A stretch of 64,000 nt of DNA. Origin: Apopatocola sp963618015. Its GTDB lineage: Bacteria > Bacillota > Clostridia > Oscillospirales > Oscillospiraceae. Location: contig CAVEQS010000008.1 of the NCBI GenBank assembly GCA_963618015.1, forward strand, positions 1 through 64,000, read 5' to 3'. The position numbers were made by a program, and so were the translations under genes. Positions within the stretch are counted from its first letter, which is position 1. Each line of letters opens with the position of its first letter. The notes under the pieces were generated by a model, which was given only the letters and a program-made list of their open reading frames with translations, was not told the origin of the DNA and did no database searches. This document shows positions 6,968 to 15,413 of the stretch, piece by piece.

Positions 6968-9022
6968 GTGACCGGCGAGACCGAAGCCGCGCCGCAGAAT
7001 CTGAGCCGGAAGGAGCGCCGTGAGCGCGAAGCCGCGGCCGAGCGCGAGAAAAACTCCCGCGCCGCGAAACGCGCGCGCCGCGAGGCGGAATACGCCGCGC
7101 CCCCGGCCGATCTCCCGCCGCTGCCGGTGCGTGCGCGCCGGGCGGAGCCGGAAGAAGAGACGGAGACGCCGAAAAAGCGTTCCCGCCGCCGCGCAAGCGA
7201 AGCGCCCATCACGCCGGACGCGCCCGCGCCGCGCGGGAGCTGGAAGCTGCCGGTCATCATCGTGTGCGTTGTGCTGCTGCTTCTGCTCGCGCTCGTCGTG
7301 ACGGGGGCGCTGCTCGTGCACAAGGTGGACACGATCTATCCGGGCGTGAAGATTGCGGACATCGATCTCTCCGGCATGACGCGAAATGAGGCGCGCGACA
7401 AACTCCTCGAGCTCGGCCATGAACACTACGACGGCTACTCCGTCACGGCAAATCTCCCGCTCGGCAACACGCTTTCCATGTCCTCCGCGGACGCGGGGAT
7501 GCGCTTCTCCGCCGACACCGCGGCGGACGCCGCCTGGAATTATGGCCGCGGAGACGGGCTTTTCGGCGCGCTGGTGAAGTATATCCAGTGCCGCTATCTC
7601 GGCAAGTGCGGCTTTGTCTACGAGGGCAATCTCTTTGATGTGACGCTCGACGAAGCGAAGATGCGCTCCATCATCGATACAAAGGCCGTGGATATCAACG
7701 CGCAGCTCCTCGAGAGCAGCATCGTCATCGGCGAGGACAGCATCACCCTTCTTAAAGGCGCAAGCGGCATGACGCTCGATACCGAATCGGTGTTCACCTC
7801 CTTCCGCGACGCATTTCTCTCCGGCAGCAGCACGTCGTTCACCTACGATAGCGCGCCGGACCCGGACGAATCCTTCGATTTCCAGGCGCTGTACGACGAC
7901 ATTTACTCCGAAGTCGCCGAGGCGGAAATTCTCTATAATCCCGACATCGTGACGACTGACCCCGGCAAGGACGACGGCAAGGGCGAAAAGCCCGCCGCCA
8001 CGCCAACGCCGACTCCCGCGCCATCCGACGCGCCGGAGGCCTCCGCCACCCCGGAGGCAACGAGCGCGGCAGGCGGCACCGATGTTTCGCAGGTAGACTT
8101 TAACGGCGAACCGTTCATCGTGACGCAGTCCTCCGTCGGCCGCACGTTCGACGTGGCCGCGGCGGAAAAGGCCTGGGCGGCGGCGTCCTACGGCGATACG
8201 GTCACGATCCCGATGACCGTTACAAAGCCGGAACACACCACGGAGGAGATCAACGCCATGCTCTTCCGCGACGAGCTCTCCAAAAACTGGACGATGGTGC
8301 GGCTCTGGAACCGCGATTACTGCAACGAGGTGCGCACATCGCTCTCCGGCAGCAGCGCCAACCGCATTTCCAATGTGAAAAAGGCGTGCGAGCTGCTCGA
8401 CGGGCTGGTGCTTATCCCCGGGCAGACGCTCTCCTTCAACGAAACGCTCGGCGAGCGAACCGAGGCCAACGGCTGGCTCCCCGCCACGGCTTACGCCAAC
8501 GGCGAGGTGCGGCAGGAGTACGGCGGCGGCATCTGCCAGGTGAGCTCCACGCTCTACAACGCCGCGCTCTACGCCAATCTCGAGATCGTTGAGCGCGCGT
8601 GCCACCAGTTCCAGGTGGGCTATCTCCCCTGGGGCATGGACGCGACGGTGAGCTGGGGCTGGCCGGACTTCAAGTTCCGCAACGACGCCGAATACCCCAT
8701 CAAGATCCACGCCTGGGTGGATGAGGAAGCGAACGAGTGCTGCATCCAGATCCTCGGCACCGACGTGAAGCACCAGTACGTGCTCATGCGCTTCAACAAC
8801 TGGGAGGTCTTTGACGAGACCGGCACGTACCACGACGCCTCCGGCAACCCGCTCTCCGTCGGCATGGCTGCGGCAACGTGGCGCATGGTGTTCAACGACG
8901 GCGACGACTACAACACCGCCACCCCCATCAGCGAGGAATACGAAGCCTACAGCACGTACAACTACCACACCGAGGACATCGAGGCGCGCAATGTGCCTCT
9001 TGCCTCCGGCGAAGAGGGTTGA
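6968..9022 (+). CDS. VanW-family envelope protein with peptidoglycan-binding-like region
   Basis: A membrane-anchored extracellular protein of at least 684 residues. It has a charged cytoplasmic N-terminus rich in Arg/Glu, one transmembrane helix at residues about 94-116 (PVIIVCVVLLLLLALVVTGA), and a PG_binding_4-like domain starting at YPGVKIADIDLSGMTRNEA. A Pro/Ala/Thr linker follows (residues about 335-375), then the VanW domain with hallmark YGGGICQVSSTLYNAAL near residue 517. VanW-type proteins accompany glycopeptide resistance or wall remodelling, and their biochemistry is unsettled. The coordinates use the first GTG (6968), but the frame stays open to 6791. It encodes an acidic, plausible extension (DEIFSPFPDEEPQDTG), and an AGAAAGG RBS lies at 6809-6815, so translation may begin further left at a non-AUG codon near 6824-6827. 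Confidence 0.8.
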   Translation: MTGETEAAPQNLSRKERREREAAAEREKNSRAAKRARREAEYAAPPADLPPLPVRARRAEPEEETETPKKRSRRRASEAPITPDAPAPRGSWKLPVIIVCVVLLLLLALVVTGALLVHKVDTIYPGVKIADIDLSGMTRNEARDKLLELGHEHYDGYSVTANLPLGNTLSMSSADAGMRFSADTAADAAWNYGRGDGLFGALVKYIQCRYLGKCGFVYEGNLFDVTLDEAKMRSIIDTKAVDINAQLLESSIVIGEDSITLLKGASGMTLDTESVFTSFRDAFLSGSSTSFTYDSAPDPDESFDFQALYDDIYSEVAEAEILYNPDIVTTDPGKDDGKGEKPAATPTPTPAPSDAPEASATPEATSAAGGTDVSQVDFNGEPFIVTQSSVGRTFDVAAAEKAWAAASYGDTVTIPMTVTKPEHTTEEINAMLFRDELSKNWTMVRLWNRDYCNEVRTSLSGSSANRISNVKKACELLDGLVLIPGQTLSFNETLGERTEANGWLPATAYANGEVRQEYGGGICQVSSTLYNAALYANLEIVERACHQFQVGYLPWGMDATVSWGWPDFKFRNDAEYPIKIHAWVDEEANECCIQILGTDVKHQYVLMRFNNWEVFDETGTYHDASGNPLSVGMAAATWRMVFNDGDDYNTATPISEEYEAYSTYNYHTEDIEARNVPLASGEEG

Positions 9023-9054
9023 CGTATTAAGTAAAGTCAGGAGAGAGAAGCCCC

Positions 9055-11004
9055 ATGGAAAAACCGACCTTTTATATCACAACGCCGATCTACTACCCCT
9101 CCGCGAAGCTCCACATCGGCCACGCCTACTGCACCGTGGCAAGCGACGCGATCGCCCGCTATAAGCGCCTGTGCGGCTATGACGTCATGTTCCTCACCGG
9201 CACCGACGAGCACGGCCAGAAGATCGAGGACAAGGCGAAGGCCGCCGGCGTCACGCCGCAGCAGTTCGTCGATAACATCGTCACCGGCGAGAAGGGCGTG
9301 CTCGATCTCTGGAAGCTGATGAACATCTCGAACGACCGCTTCATCCGCACCACGGACGATTACCACGTCAAGAGCATCCAGCGCATCTTCCGCAAGATGT
9401 ACGACAATGGCGATATCTACAAGGGCAAATACTCCGGCATGTACTGCACGCCGTGCGAGAGCTTCTGGACGGAGAGCCAGCTCGTAAACGGCCGCTGCCC
9501 CGACTGCGGCGGCGAGGTCAAGTATGCCGAGGAGGAAGCCTACTTCTTCCGTCTGAGCAAGTACGCCGACCGCGTGAGAGCGCTTCTGACCGGCGGCGAA
9601 TTTCTCGAGCCCGCGAGCCGCGTGAACGAGATGGTCCATAACTTCATCGACTGCGAGGGCGGCCTGCAGGATCTCTGCGTCTCCCGCACGAGCTTTACGT
9701 GGGGCGTGCCCGTGGACTTTGACCCCGGCCACGTTGTGTACGTATGGATCGACGCGCTCTTCAACTATACGACCGCGCTCGGCTACGAAAACGACAAGTA
9801 CCACGATTTCGACAAATACTGGCCGGCGGACGTGCACATCGTCGGCAAGGAGATCGTCCGCTTCCACTCCATCATCTGGCCCGCGATGCTCATGAGCGTG
9901 GGGCTGCCGCTGCCGAAGAAGGTGTACGGCCATGGCTGGCTCATCATGGACGGCGGCAAGATGTCCAAGAGCAAGGGCAACGTTGTCGATCCCTACATGC
10001 TCGCCGAGCGCTACGGCGTGGATGCGCTGCGCTTCTTCCTGCTGCGCAGCTTCCCCTTCGGCTCGGACGGCAACTTCTCGAATGAGCTTCTCATCTCCAC
10101 CATCAACACCGATCTCGCGAACGATCTCGGCAACCTCCTCTCCCGCACGACCGCGATGGCCGGCAAGTACTTCGGCGGTACGCTGCCGGAGACGCAGGAG
10201 GAGGGCCCGGAGGACGCGGAGCTTCTGGGGATGCTCGCCGCGCTACGCGGCAAGTACGCCGCGCAGATGGAGAAATTCCAGATGCAGAACGCTCTCGCGG
10301 AGGTGTTCCGCGTGATCGCCCGCGCCAACAAGTACATCGACGAGACCGCCCCCTGGGTGCTCGCGAAAGACGAAGCGAAAAAGCCGCGTCTCGCGCGCGT
10401 GCTCTATAACCTCCTCGAAACGCTGCGCATCTGCGGCACACTTTTGAAGCCCTTCATGCCCGAGAGCATGGATAAGCTCGCCTCCCAGATCGGTGCGGAT
10501 GAATCCGCCATGAGCTGGGACGCCGCGGAGCACTACGGCGTTCTCCCCGCAACGGTGTCCGTCACGAAGGGCGAAAACCTCTTCCCGCGCATCGACATGG
10601 AAAAGGAGCTCGCCGCGCTTGAAGCGCTCAAGGCACCGAAGGAAGACCCCATCGAGCCGTTCAAGCCGAATGTGGTGTTCGACGATTTTGAAAAGTGCGA
10701 TTTCCGCGTCTGCCGCGTGCTCAAGTGCGAGGCCGTGAAAAAGTCGCAGAAGCTGCTGCGCTTTGAGCTGGACGACGGCTCCGGCACGACGCGCCAGATC
10801 CTCTCCGGCATTGCGATGCACTATAAGCCGGAAGAGCTCGTCGGCAAGACCGTGGCCGCCATCGTCAACCTGCCGCCGCGCAAGATGATGGGGCTCGAGT
10901 CCTGCGGCATGCTGCTCTCCGCTGTGCGCATGGTGAACGGCAAGGAGGAGCTGCATCTCGTCATGCTCGACGACGCGATTCCTGTTGGCAGCGTGCTCTG
11001 CTGA
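9055..11004 (+). CDS. metG: Methionyl-tRNA synthetase
   Basis: A 649-residue class I aminoacyl-tRNA synthetase that charges tRNA-Met. HIGHAY (residues 19-24) and KMSKSKGN (about 302-309) are the class I signature motifs of the Rossmann active site. The zinc knuckle in the connective peptide keeps two CxxC pairs (CTPCESFW and CPDCGG, near residues 128-150). The C-terminal 110 residues (FDDFEKCDFRVCRVLKCE onward) are the EMAP-II/Trbp-like tRNA-binding domain fused in many bacterial MetRS. The gene has AGGAGAG upstream and ends in a strong terminator. Confidence 0.97.
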   Translation: MEKPTFYITTPIYYPSAKLHIGHAYCTVASDAIARYKRLCGYDVMFLTGTDEHGQKIEDKAKAAGVTPQQFVDNIVTGEKGVLDLWKLMNISNDRFIRTTDDYHVKSIQRIFRKMYDNGDIYKGKYSGMYCTPCESFWTESQLVNGRCPDCGGEVKYAEEEAYFFRLSKYADRVRALLTGGEFLEPASRVNEMVHNFIDCEGGLQDLCVSRTSFTWGVPVDFDPGHVVYVWIDALFNYTTALGYENDKYHDFDKYWPADVHIVGKEIVRFHSIIWPAMLMSVGLPLPKKVYGHGWLIMDGGKMSKSKGNVVDPYMLAERYGVDALRFFLLRSFPFGSDGNFSNELLISTINTDLANDLGNLLSRTTAMAGKYFGGTLPETQEEGPEDAELLGMLAALRGKYAAQMEKFQMQNALAEVFRVIARANKYIDETAPWVLAKDEAKKPRLARVLYNLLETLRICGTLLKPFMPESMDKLASQIGADESAMSWDAAEHYGVLPATVSVTKGENLFPRIDMEKELAALEALKAPKEDPIEPFKPNVVFDDFEKCDFRVCRVLKCEAVKKSQKLLRFELDDGSGTTRQILSGIAMHYKPEELVGKTVAAIVNLPPRKMMGLESCGMLLSAVRMVNGKEELHLVMLDDAIPVGSVLC

Positions 11005-11025
11005 TTTTTTCTCTGGATAACTGCA

Positions 11026-11066
11026 AACGTCCCTGCTTCGGTTCCCGAAGCAGGGACGTTTTTTTA
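11026..11066 (+). terminator. Intrinsic terminator after metG
   Basis: Two perfect 16-nt arms (11026-11041 and 11045-11060, core CGTCCCTGCTTCGG) close a TTC loop, followed by a T-run to 11065. Confidence 0.9.
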
Positions 11067-11163
11067 TAATTCACTGAGCCGTATGATTTCCGCCTGTTCA
11101 TCTGTTTTTCGGTTCATGACATCGGATGATGCGCGGACATTGTCTGCGGCGAAAACGCTGTCA

Positions 11164-11574
11164 TCATATCAAAACGCCTTCGCAGTGGTCGATCTCGTGC
11201 TGAATGATCTCCGCTGTCCAGCCGGTGAAGGTTTTGTACCTCGTCTGAAATTTCTCGTTCTGCCATTGCACCTTGATGGTCTGGAATCGCTTCGCCTTCC
11301 GCGTACCAGTCAGGGACAGGCAGCCTTCCTCGGCCTCGTATGCGCCGGACTTTTTGACGATCACCGGATTGAACATGACCATGTATTCGCCCTCGTTGTC
11401 AAAAGCGATGATGCGCTTGTTCACGCCGATCATGTTCGCAGCCATACCGATACAGCCGTCTTTATGGGCGGTCAGCGTGTCCAGAAGATCCCGCGCCGTG
11501 CCGAGATCGTCCGGCACGGCGCTCTCGGCTTTCTGCGCGAGAAAGCTCTCATTTTTACATATCTCACATACCAT
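11164..11574 (-). CDS. def: Peptide deformylase homologue
   Basis: 136 residues. Known deformylases remove the formyl group from nascent N-terminal Met using a metal held by one Cys and two His. Here EEGCLS carries the metal Cys and QHEIDHCEG supplies both His and the catalytic Glu, so the metal site is complete. Motif I reads GCIGMAANMIG instead of the classical GxGLAAxQ, with Asn where the oxyanion-stabilising Gln normally sits. This variant is common in a clostridial subgroup (from memory), and activity may differ. The start at 11574 is preferred because GAGGAGG lies about 12 nt upstream; a longer frame to 11637 has no RBS. It is convergent to metG and has its own promoter. Confidence 0.8.
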   Translation of the reverse strand: MVCEICKNESFLAQKAESAVPDDLGTARDLLDTLTAHKDGCIGMAANMIGVNKRIIAFDNEGEYMVMFNPVIVKKSGAYEAEEGCLSLTGTRKAKRFQTIKVQWQNEKFQTRYKTFTGWTAEIIQHEIDHCEGVLI

Positions 11575-11608
11575 TAGGAAAATGCATCCTCCTCGGGGCG
11601 TTTTCTGT

Positions 11609-11637
11609 ATTGTACCAGCCCGGCGGAGGATGTACAA
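11609..11637 (-). promoter_or_regulatory. Promoter of the deformylase gene
   Basis: Read on the minus strand, TTGTAC (11637-11632) and TACAAT (11614-11609) are separated by 17 bp, giving a transcript start about 30 nt before the ATG at 11574. Confidence 0.6.
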
Positions 11638-11768
11638 GTTTTATGCTGCCGTGCAGGAAAACCGAGCCATTTCTTGTGTTTCGGGGGAGGATATGCTATC
11701 GTTATTTATAAAGAGTACGCAGCTGTTAAATGGCGCGGTCAAGTTATGATGAAATGGAGCGAAAAGCT

Positions 11769-12125
11769 ATGATTTTTATCTGTTACCCCAAGTGCGCCAC
11801 CTGCCAGAAGGCGCAAAAATGGCTGGATGGGCATCAAGTTGCCTACGAGCTCCGCGACATCAAAGCGGAGAATCCCACGTATGACGAGCTGGCGGCGTGG
11901 CACGAGCGCAGTGGTCTGCCGCTGCGGAAGCTTTTCAACACCAGCGGGCTTCTGTATAAGTCCATGGAGTTGAAGGACAAGCTGCCCGGCATGAGCGAGG
12001 AGGAGATGCTGCGCCTGCTTGCCACGGACGGGATGCTGGTCAAGCGCCCGCTGCTGGTCGGCGAGGATTTCGTCCTCGTAGGATTTAAAGAGGCTGAGTG
12101 GGCGGGGCGGTTGACAGCCGAGTGA
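11769..12125 (+). CDS. ArsC/Spx-family thioredoxin-fold protein
   Basis: A 118-residue protein of the ArsC/Spx/MgsR family. The N-terminal strand is followed by the redox motif CATC (KCATCQKAQKWLD), and the C-terminal part has the family signature KRPLLVGEDFVLVGF. Members are arsenate-reductase-like thiol enzymes or, as in Spx, RNA polymerase-binding regulators. The CxxC pair agrees with a YffB/Spx-type member but does not decide between them. No arsenic genes are nearby. The start at 11769 is chosen because GGAG lies 9 nt before it; an in-frame ATG at 11730 has no RBS. A terminator follows. Confidence 0.75.
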   Translation: MIFICYPKCATCQKAQKWLDGHQVAYELRDIKAENPTYDELAAWHERSGLPLRKLFNTSGLLYKSMELKDKLPGMSEEEMLRLLATDGMLVKRPLLVGEDFVLVGFKEAEWAGRLTAE

Positions 12126-12137
12126 ATAGCAATATGG

Positions 12138-12170
12138 AAGCCCTCGGGAATTGATGATTTCCGAGGGCTT
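12138..12170 (+). terminator. Intrinsic terminator after the ArsC/Spx-like gene
   Basis: Arms AAGCCCTCGG (12138-12147) and CCGAGGGCTT (12161-12170) are perfect, and the stem can extend over GAA/TTT. Ts follow the stem. Confidence 0.8.
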
Positions 12171-12496
12171 TTGGCTTAATATAGTTCGACGCTGTGGCGT
12201 TATAAATAAAGCAAAAAGCATGCGGATTTAGCATTATCTTGCCTTTTCCGACGGAATATGCTACCATTAAAAACAACGCTGTCGGGTGTTGGAATAGGCC
12301 TTGGCAGTAGAGCTGCAATAGACCAAATGCTCTGCCGAGAGGCAGGGCTTTTTGCATATGGGTCATGATAAACAGGTATCAGCGCAGAAACTATTGTAAA
12401 GATGGGGAGAAATGGGCGGGTCACAACAGATTATTTTGAAAAGAATGCACATATTTGCAATAGTAAATAAAAATATAGTAGAGAAGGTAGATAACA
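12171..12496 (+). other. Gene-free A+T-rich leader before the defence cassette, with an attenuator-like hairpin
   Basis: This 326-nt stretch holds no convincing gene. Near its middle a possible stem pairs CCGAC (around 12250) with GTCGG (around 12283). An intrinsic-terminator-shaped hairpin then forms from GCTCTGCC (12329-12336), GAGA and GGCAGGGC (12341-12348) plus TTTTT. An upstream GGCAG-TA-GAGC (12303-12313) could pair with GCTCTGCC as an antiterminator, so this may be a structured leader or a small RNA. No known riboswitch consensus was recognised. The methyltransferase RBS (GAGAAGG) is at its right end. Base composition turns A+T-rich here, marking the left edge of the island. Confidence 0.35.
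12329..12353 (+). terminator. Terminator-like hairpin upstream of the methyltransferase gene
   Basis: 8-bp stem with one G-T pair, GAGA tetraloop and five Ts. It lies 140 nt before the methyltransferase start, with no complete gene ending before it. It may be an attenuator or the end of a short unannotated transcript. Confidence 0.55.
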
Positions 12497-14113
12497 ATGA
12501 GAGTAGCTGATTTTTTCTGTGGAGGGGGCGGCTTTTCCGAGGGCTTCCGGCAAGCAGGATTTGAAATAGTATTTGCCGTAGACAAATGGGAACCTGCAGT
12601 AACAACATACAGAGGTAATAAACCTGGAGTTAATGTTATTCAAGATGATGTAATTCGTATTTCATTGCTAAGTGATGAAGAATTTGAAAAAACAGTTCCG
12701 GACTCTGAAGTTATTATTGGATCTCCGCCATGCCAAGCTTTTTCACATTCTAATAAGTCAGGAAATGGGGATAAAACGCTCGGAATTCAGTTGATTGAAG
12801 CATATTTACGGATTATAGCACGAAAGAAGGCTAAGCCGAATTCGGCTCTCAAATATTGGGTTCTTGAAAATGTTCCGGCAGTAAAAAACTATATAAAGGA
12901 AGAGTACTCGGCAGAAGACCTCGGTTTACAAGGAAATGTTGTATTGCGACCCCACGAAGGTGCCGCCGGTATATATAATGCTAAATATTTTGGAGCACCA
13001 ACTAATCGTGAACGATACCTATGTGGAGAGTTTCCTCAGCCGCATCAGACACATACGGATAAAACGGTTGTGACATTGCGACAAGTTCTTACAGCACTCG
13101 GTGACCCTGCATCTGAGAAAAATGACCTGATATGTGATGTCAATTATCCAGATTTGTGCATGAATCGTAAAGATGTAACTGATCACGGATATATATATCG
13201 GCTGGCAAATTTTGAATGGGAGACTGCTAAACGATTAAAACAAGATAAAGGATATATGGGAAAAATGTCTTTTCCTGAAAACCTTGATAAACCAGCTCGT
13301 ACAGTAATGGCAACAATGACTGCAAGTGCACGTGAGGCAATGATTCTTGGATATGGGAAAGAAAAATATCGCTTGCCCACTGTAAGGGAAACTGCGTCAA
13401 TGATGAGTTTCCCCAACGATTATCAGTTTTACGGAAAGTCTAAGGCAACCAAGCATACATTGGTTGGAAATGCAGTTCCTCCAAAACTGTCATATGCTGT
13501 CGCAAAAGCCATTCTATTGGATTCGGAGGAGAAAATTCCAGAGAAATATATTCCAATTCATCACGATTCTAATATAGCGTTTCTAAATTTGAACGGAGCT
13601 AAGTTTCCCCTCAAGCAAGAACGGCCTCGCAAAGACAATGCCAAATTCAAATACCATATCCCGTATTTGGTACTCACGGCATATCGCGTAGAGTTGACCA
13701 ATTATCATTCGGACTTTGAAAAGAAAAAATACAAATGGGATGCTGAAATCCATCATAGTCAAGGGAAGAAAAAGGCAAAATTTTTTACACCTAGTTTATC
13801 TAAGAGCATGATTTCGGCTATGTATAGTGAACAGGTAGAACAGTATATATCAAAAAAATGTGCAGATGCCGTTTCATTCCAGCGGTTTCAAAATTTGTTT
13901 TGCATGACAACTCAGCAACGCTTTATTGAAAAGAAAGACGGTCCGTATGAGTTGTTAGCCGATATTCGCCAATTTATTGACGCCTTGCTCTCTGATGAAG
14001 AGAAAATACAGCTAATTACCATAAATGCAGAACTACAACAAGTCCCTCAAGCTATTGCCGTTGGATATTATATTTTAAAGAGCATTGTTACTGAGATGGG
14101 AGGCCTCACATAA
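12497..14113 (+). CDS. DNA (cytosine-5)-methyltransferase
   Basis: A 538-residue C5 DNA methyltransferase, first gene of the four-gene cassette. Motif I DFFCGGGGFSEGF binds AdoMet, motif IV GSPPCQAFSHS carries the nucleophilic Cys, motif VI is WVLENV, motif VIII is an NRERYLCGEF-type segment, and motif X is LVGNAVPPKL, ending near residue 335. About 190 further residues (350-538) form an extra C-terminal domain not typical of single-gene type II enzymes. It could mediate contact with the co-encoded proteins. In the cassette it presumably protects host DNA. The stop overlaps the next start by one base (TAATG), showing translational coupling. Codon use is A+T-rich: one sampled 60-nt line in this gene has 25 G+C, against 37 in a metG line. 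Confidence 0.92.
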   Translation: MRVADFFCGGGGFSEGFRQAGFEIVFAVDKWEPAVTTYRGNKPGVNVIQDDVIRISLLSDEEFEKTVPDSEVIIGSPPCQAFSHSNKSGNGDKTLGIQLIEAYLRIIARKKAKPNSALKYWVLENVPAVKNYIKEEYSAEDLGLQGNVVLRPHEGAAGIYNAKYFGAPTNRERYLCGEFPQPHQTHTDKTVVTLRQVLTALGDPASEKNDLICDVNYPDLCMNRKDVTDHGYIYRLANFEWETAKRLKQDKGYMGKMSFPENLDKPARTVMATMTASAREAMILGYGKEKYRLPTVRETASMMSFPNDYQFYGKSKATKHTLVGNAVPPKLSYAVAKAILLDSEEKIPEKYIPIHHDSNIAFLNLNGAKFPLKQERPRKDNAKFKYHIPYLVLTAYRVELTNYHSDFEKKKYKWDAEIHHSQGKKKAKFFTPSLSKSMISAMYSEQVEQYISKKCADAVSFQRFQNLFCMTTQQRFIEKKDGPYELLADIRQFIDALLSDEEKIQLITINAELQQVPQAIAVGYYILKSIVTEMGGLT

Positions 14114-15408
14114 TGGATGCTTCAACGAGAAAAGCGAAACTGATTGAATTGCAGGCAAATGAAAATAATGTTGCTATGACCGGCATCCCTCTGCGTTACA
14201 AGGGCGAGACACGTACTGTTAAGGTGTACAGAATTCCTCTCGACTATTTGATTTACAATAAGTACAATGGTCGAATTGGTACGGATGTATTATCATATGA
14301 ACGACAAAATGGCGTTTTAGACGCTGAAAAGAGCGAAGATCGCGAATTAATTGAAAAATTTCTCTATGAATCGAAGAAAGAACGCAATGAAACAACATTG
14401 AAAAGCCTACAGCAAAACCGTCAACAGCGCTATGGTATCGTAACAGCCGATGGCACAATTGTTGACGGTAACAGGCGTGCAATGCTTTTAAATCGCCTTT
14501 TCCATAAGCATGCAGAATTGGGCTATACTTATGCGGACGTAGAACACTGCAAATTCTTTCTTGCAATTATTTTGCCGGATGACGCAGAAGAGAAAGATAT
14601 CCAACAACTAGAAACAATTTATCAGATGGGCGAAGATGATAAGCTCGATTATAATCCCATCGAAAAATACTTAAAATGCAAAGAGCTTAAACGGCTTGGT
14701 TTTTCAGAAGAAAACATAGCAGAATTCATGGTTGAAAAGCCAAGCCAAATTAAAAAGTGGTTGTCGATTCTAAACCTTATGGAAGAGTATTTGCAGGAAT
14801 ACGATTACGATGGCATCTATACTCGTCTGGAGAAAACAGAAGGTCCATTTGTGGATTTAGAAGGCTATATTGATTCTTATGAAAAGCGTGGTGCCAATGT
14901 CTGCAATGTTGATTGGAATTACACCGATTCCGACATTTCTGACTTGAAGAGGGTTTGCTTCGATTATATTCGTGCTCGGTATGAGGGAAAAGAGTTCCGA
15001 GATATCGCCAAAACAGGAAAAAGTGGAAGTATCTTTTTCTATAAGAACCTCTGGGACGCGTTTTTAGAGGAACATCAGACCAACACGCCGGCGGATGAAG
15101 AAACTGTTGAGGAATTACGACAAAAATATCCAACGGAAGACCTTAGCGTGCTTTTGAGGAGGAGGGACAATGACTGGGTTGAGCAGGCCAAAGGACACCT
15201 GAAAGGAAATCTCCAGAAAAATACTCGAAAGCTTGAAGATCGAAGAGATGCAGGAAAGCCAGCTGATTTGATTGAGCGTGCGCTGGGGGCGTTGCAGGCG
15301 GTTGACTGTGAGCAAGAAAGCTTTACTAACGACCCTCATATCAGGGATATGATTATACAAATAAGTCGACTGACTTGGGATATGAAAAAACGGTTAGAAC
15401 GGAGTTGA
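14113..15408 (+). CDS. ParB/Srx-fold protein of the defence cassette
   Basis: A 431-residue soluble protein. Residues about 30-130 resemble the ParB N-terminal/sulfiredoxin fold: YRIPLDYLIYNKYNGRIG, then GIVTADGTIVDGNRRAMLLNRL, which matches the ParB 'xDGxxR' box found in ParB nucleases and DndB-like proteins. A helical region with a possible HTH follows (FSEENIAEFMVEKPSQIKKWLS, residues 198-219). The rest is charged and helical. ParB-fold proteins bind CTP or act as nucleases or DNA-modification sensors, and none of these is shown here. It is coupled to the methyltransferase (1-nt overlap), and the helicase starts 5 nt after its stop, so it is an integral cassette component rather than a chromosome partitioning gene (no ParA neighbour). 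Confidence 0.7.
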   Translation: MDASTRKAKLIELQANENNVAMTGIPLRYKGETRTVKVYRIPLDYLIYNKYNGRIGTDVLSYERQNGVLDAEKSEDRELIEKFLYESKKERNETTLKSLQQNRQQRYGIVTADGTIVDGNRRAMLLNRLFHKHAELGYTYADVEHCKFFLAIILPDDAEEKDIQQLETIYQMGEDDKLDYNPIEKYLKCKELKRLGFSEENIAEFMVEKPSQIKKWLSILNLMEEYLQEYDYDGIYTRLEKTEGPFVDLEGYIDSYEKRGANVCNVDWNYTDSDISDLKRVCFDYIRARYEGKEFRDIAKTGKSGSIFFYKNLWDAFLEEHQTNTPADEETVEELRQKYPTEDLSVLLRRRDNDWVEQAKGHLKGNLQKNTRKLEDRRDAGKPADLIERALGALQAVDCEQESFTNDPHIRDMIIQISRLTWDMKKRLERS

Positions 15409-15413
15409 TTTGA

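Noticed and set aside
12240..12365. A small or degraded protein gene before the methyltransferase
   Set aside because: Short frames (for example from the ATG near 12258) lack an RBS and recognisable family. The region is better explained as a leader with a hairpin.
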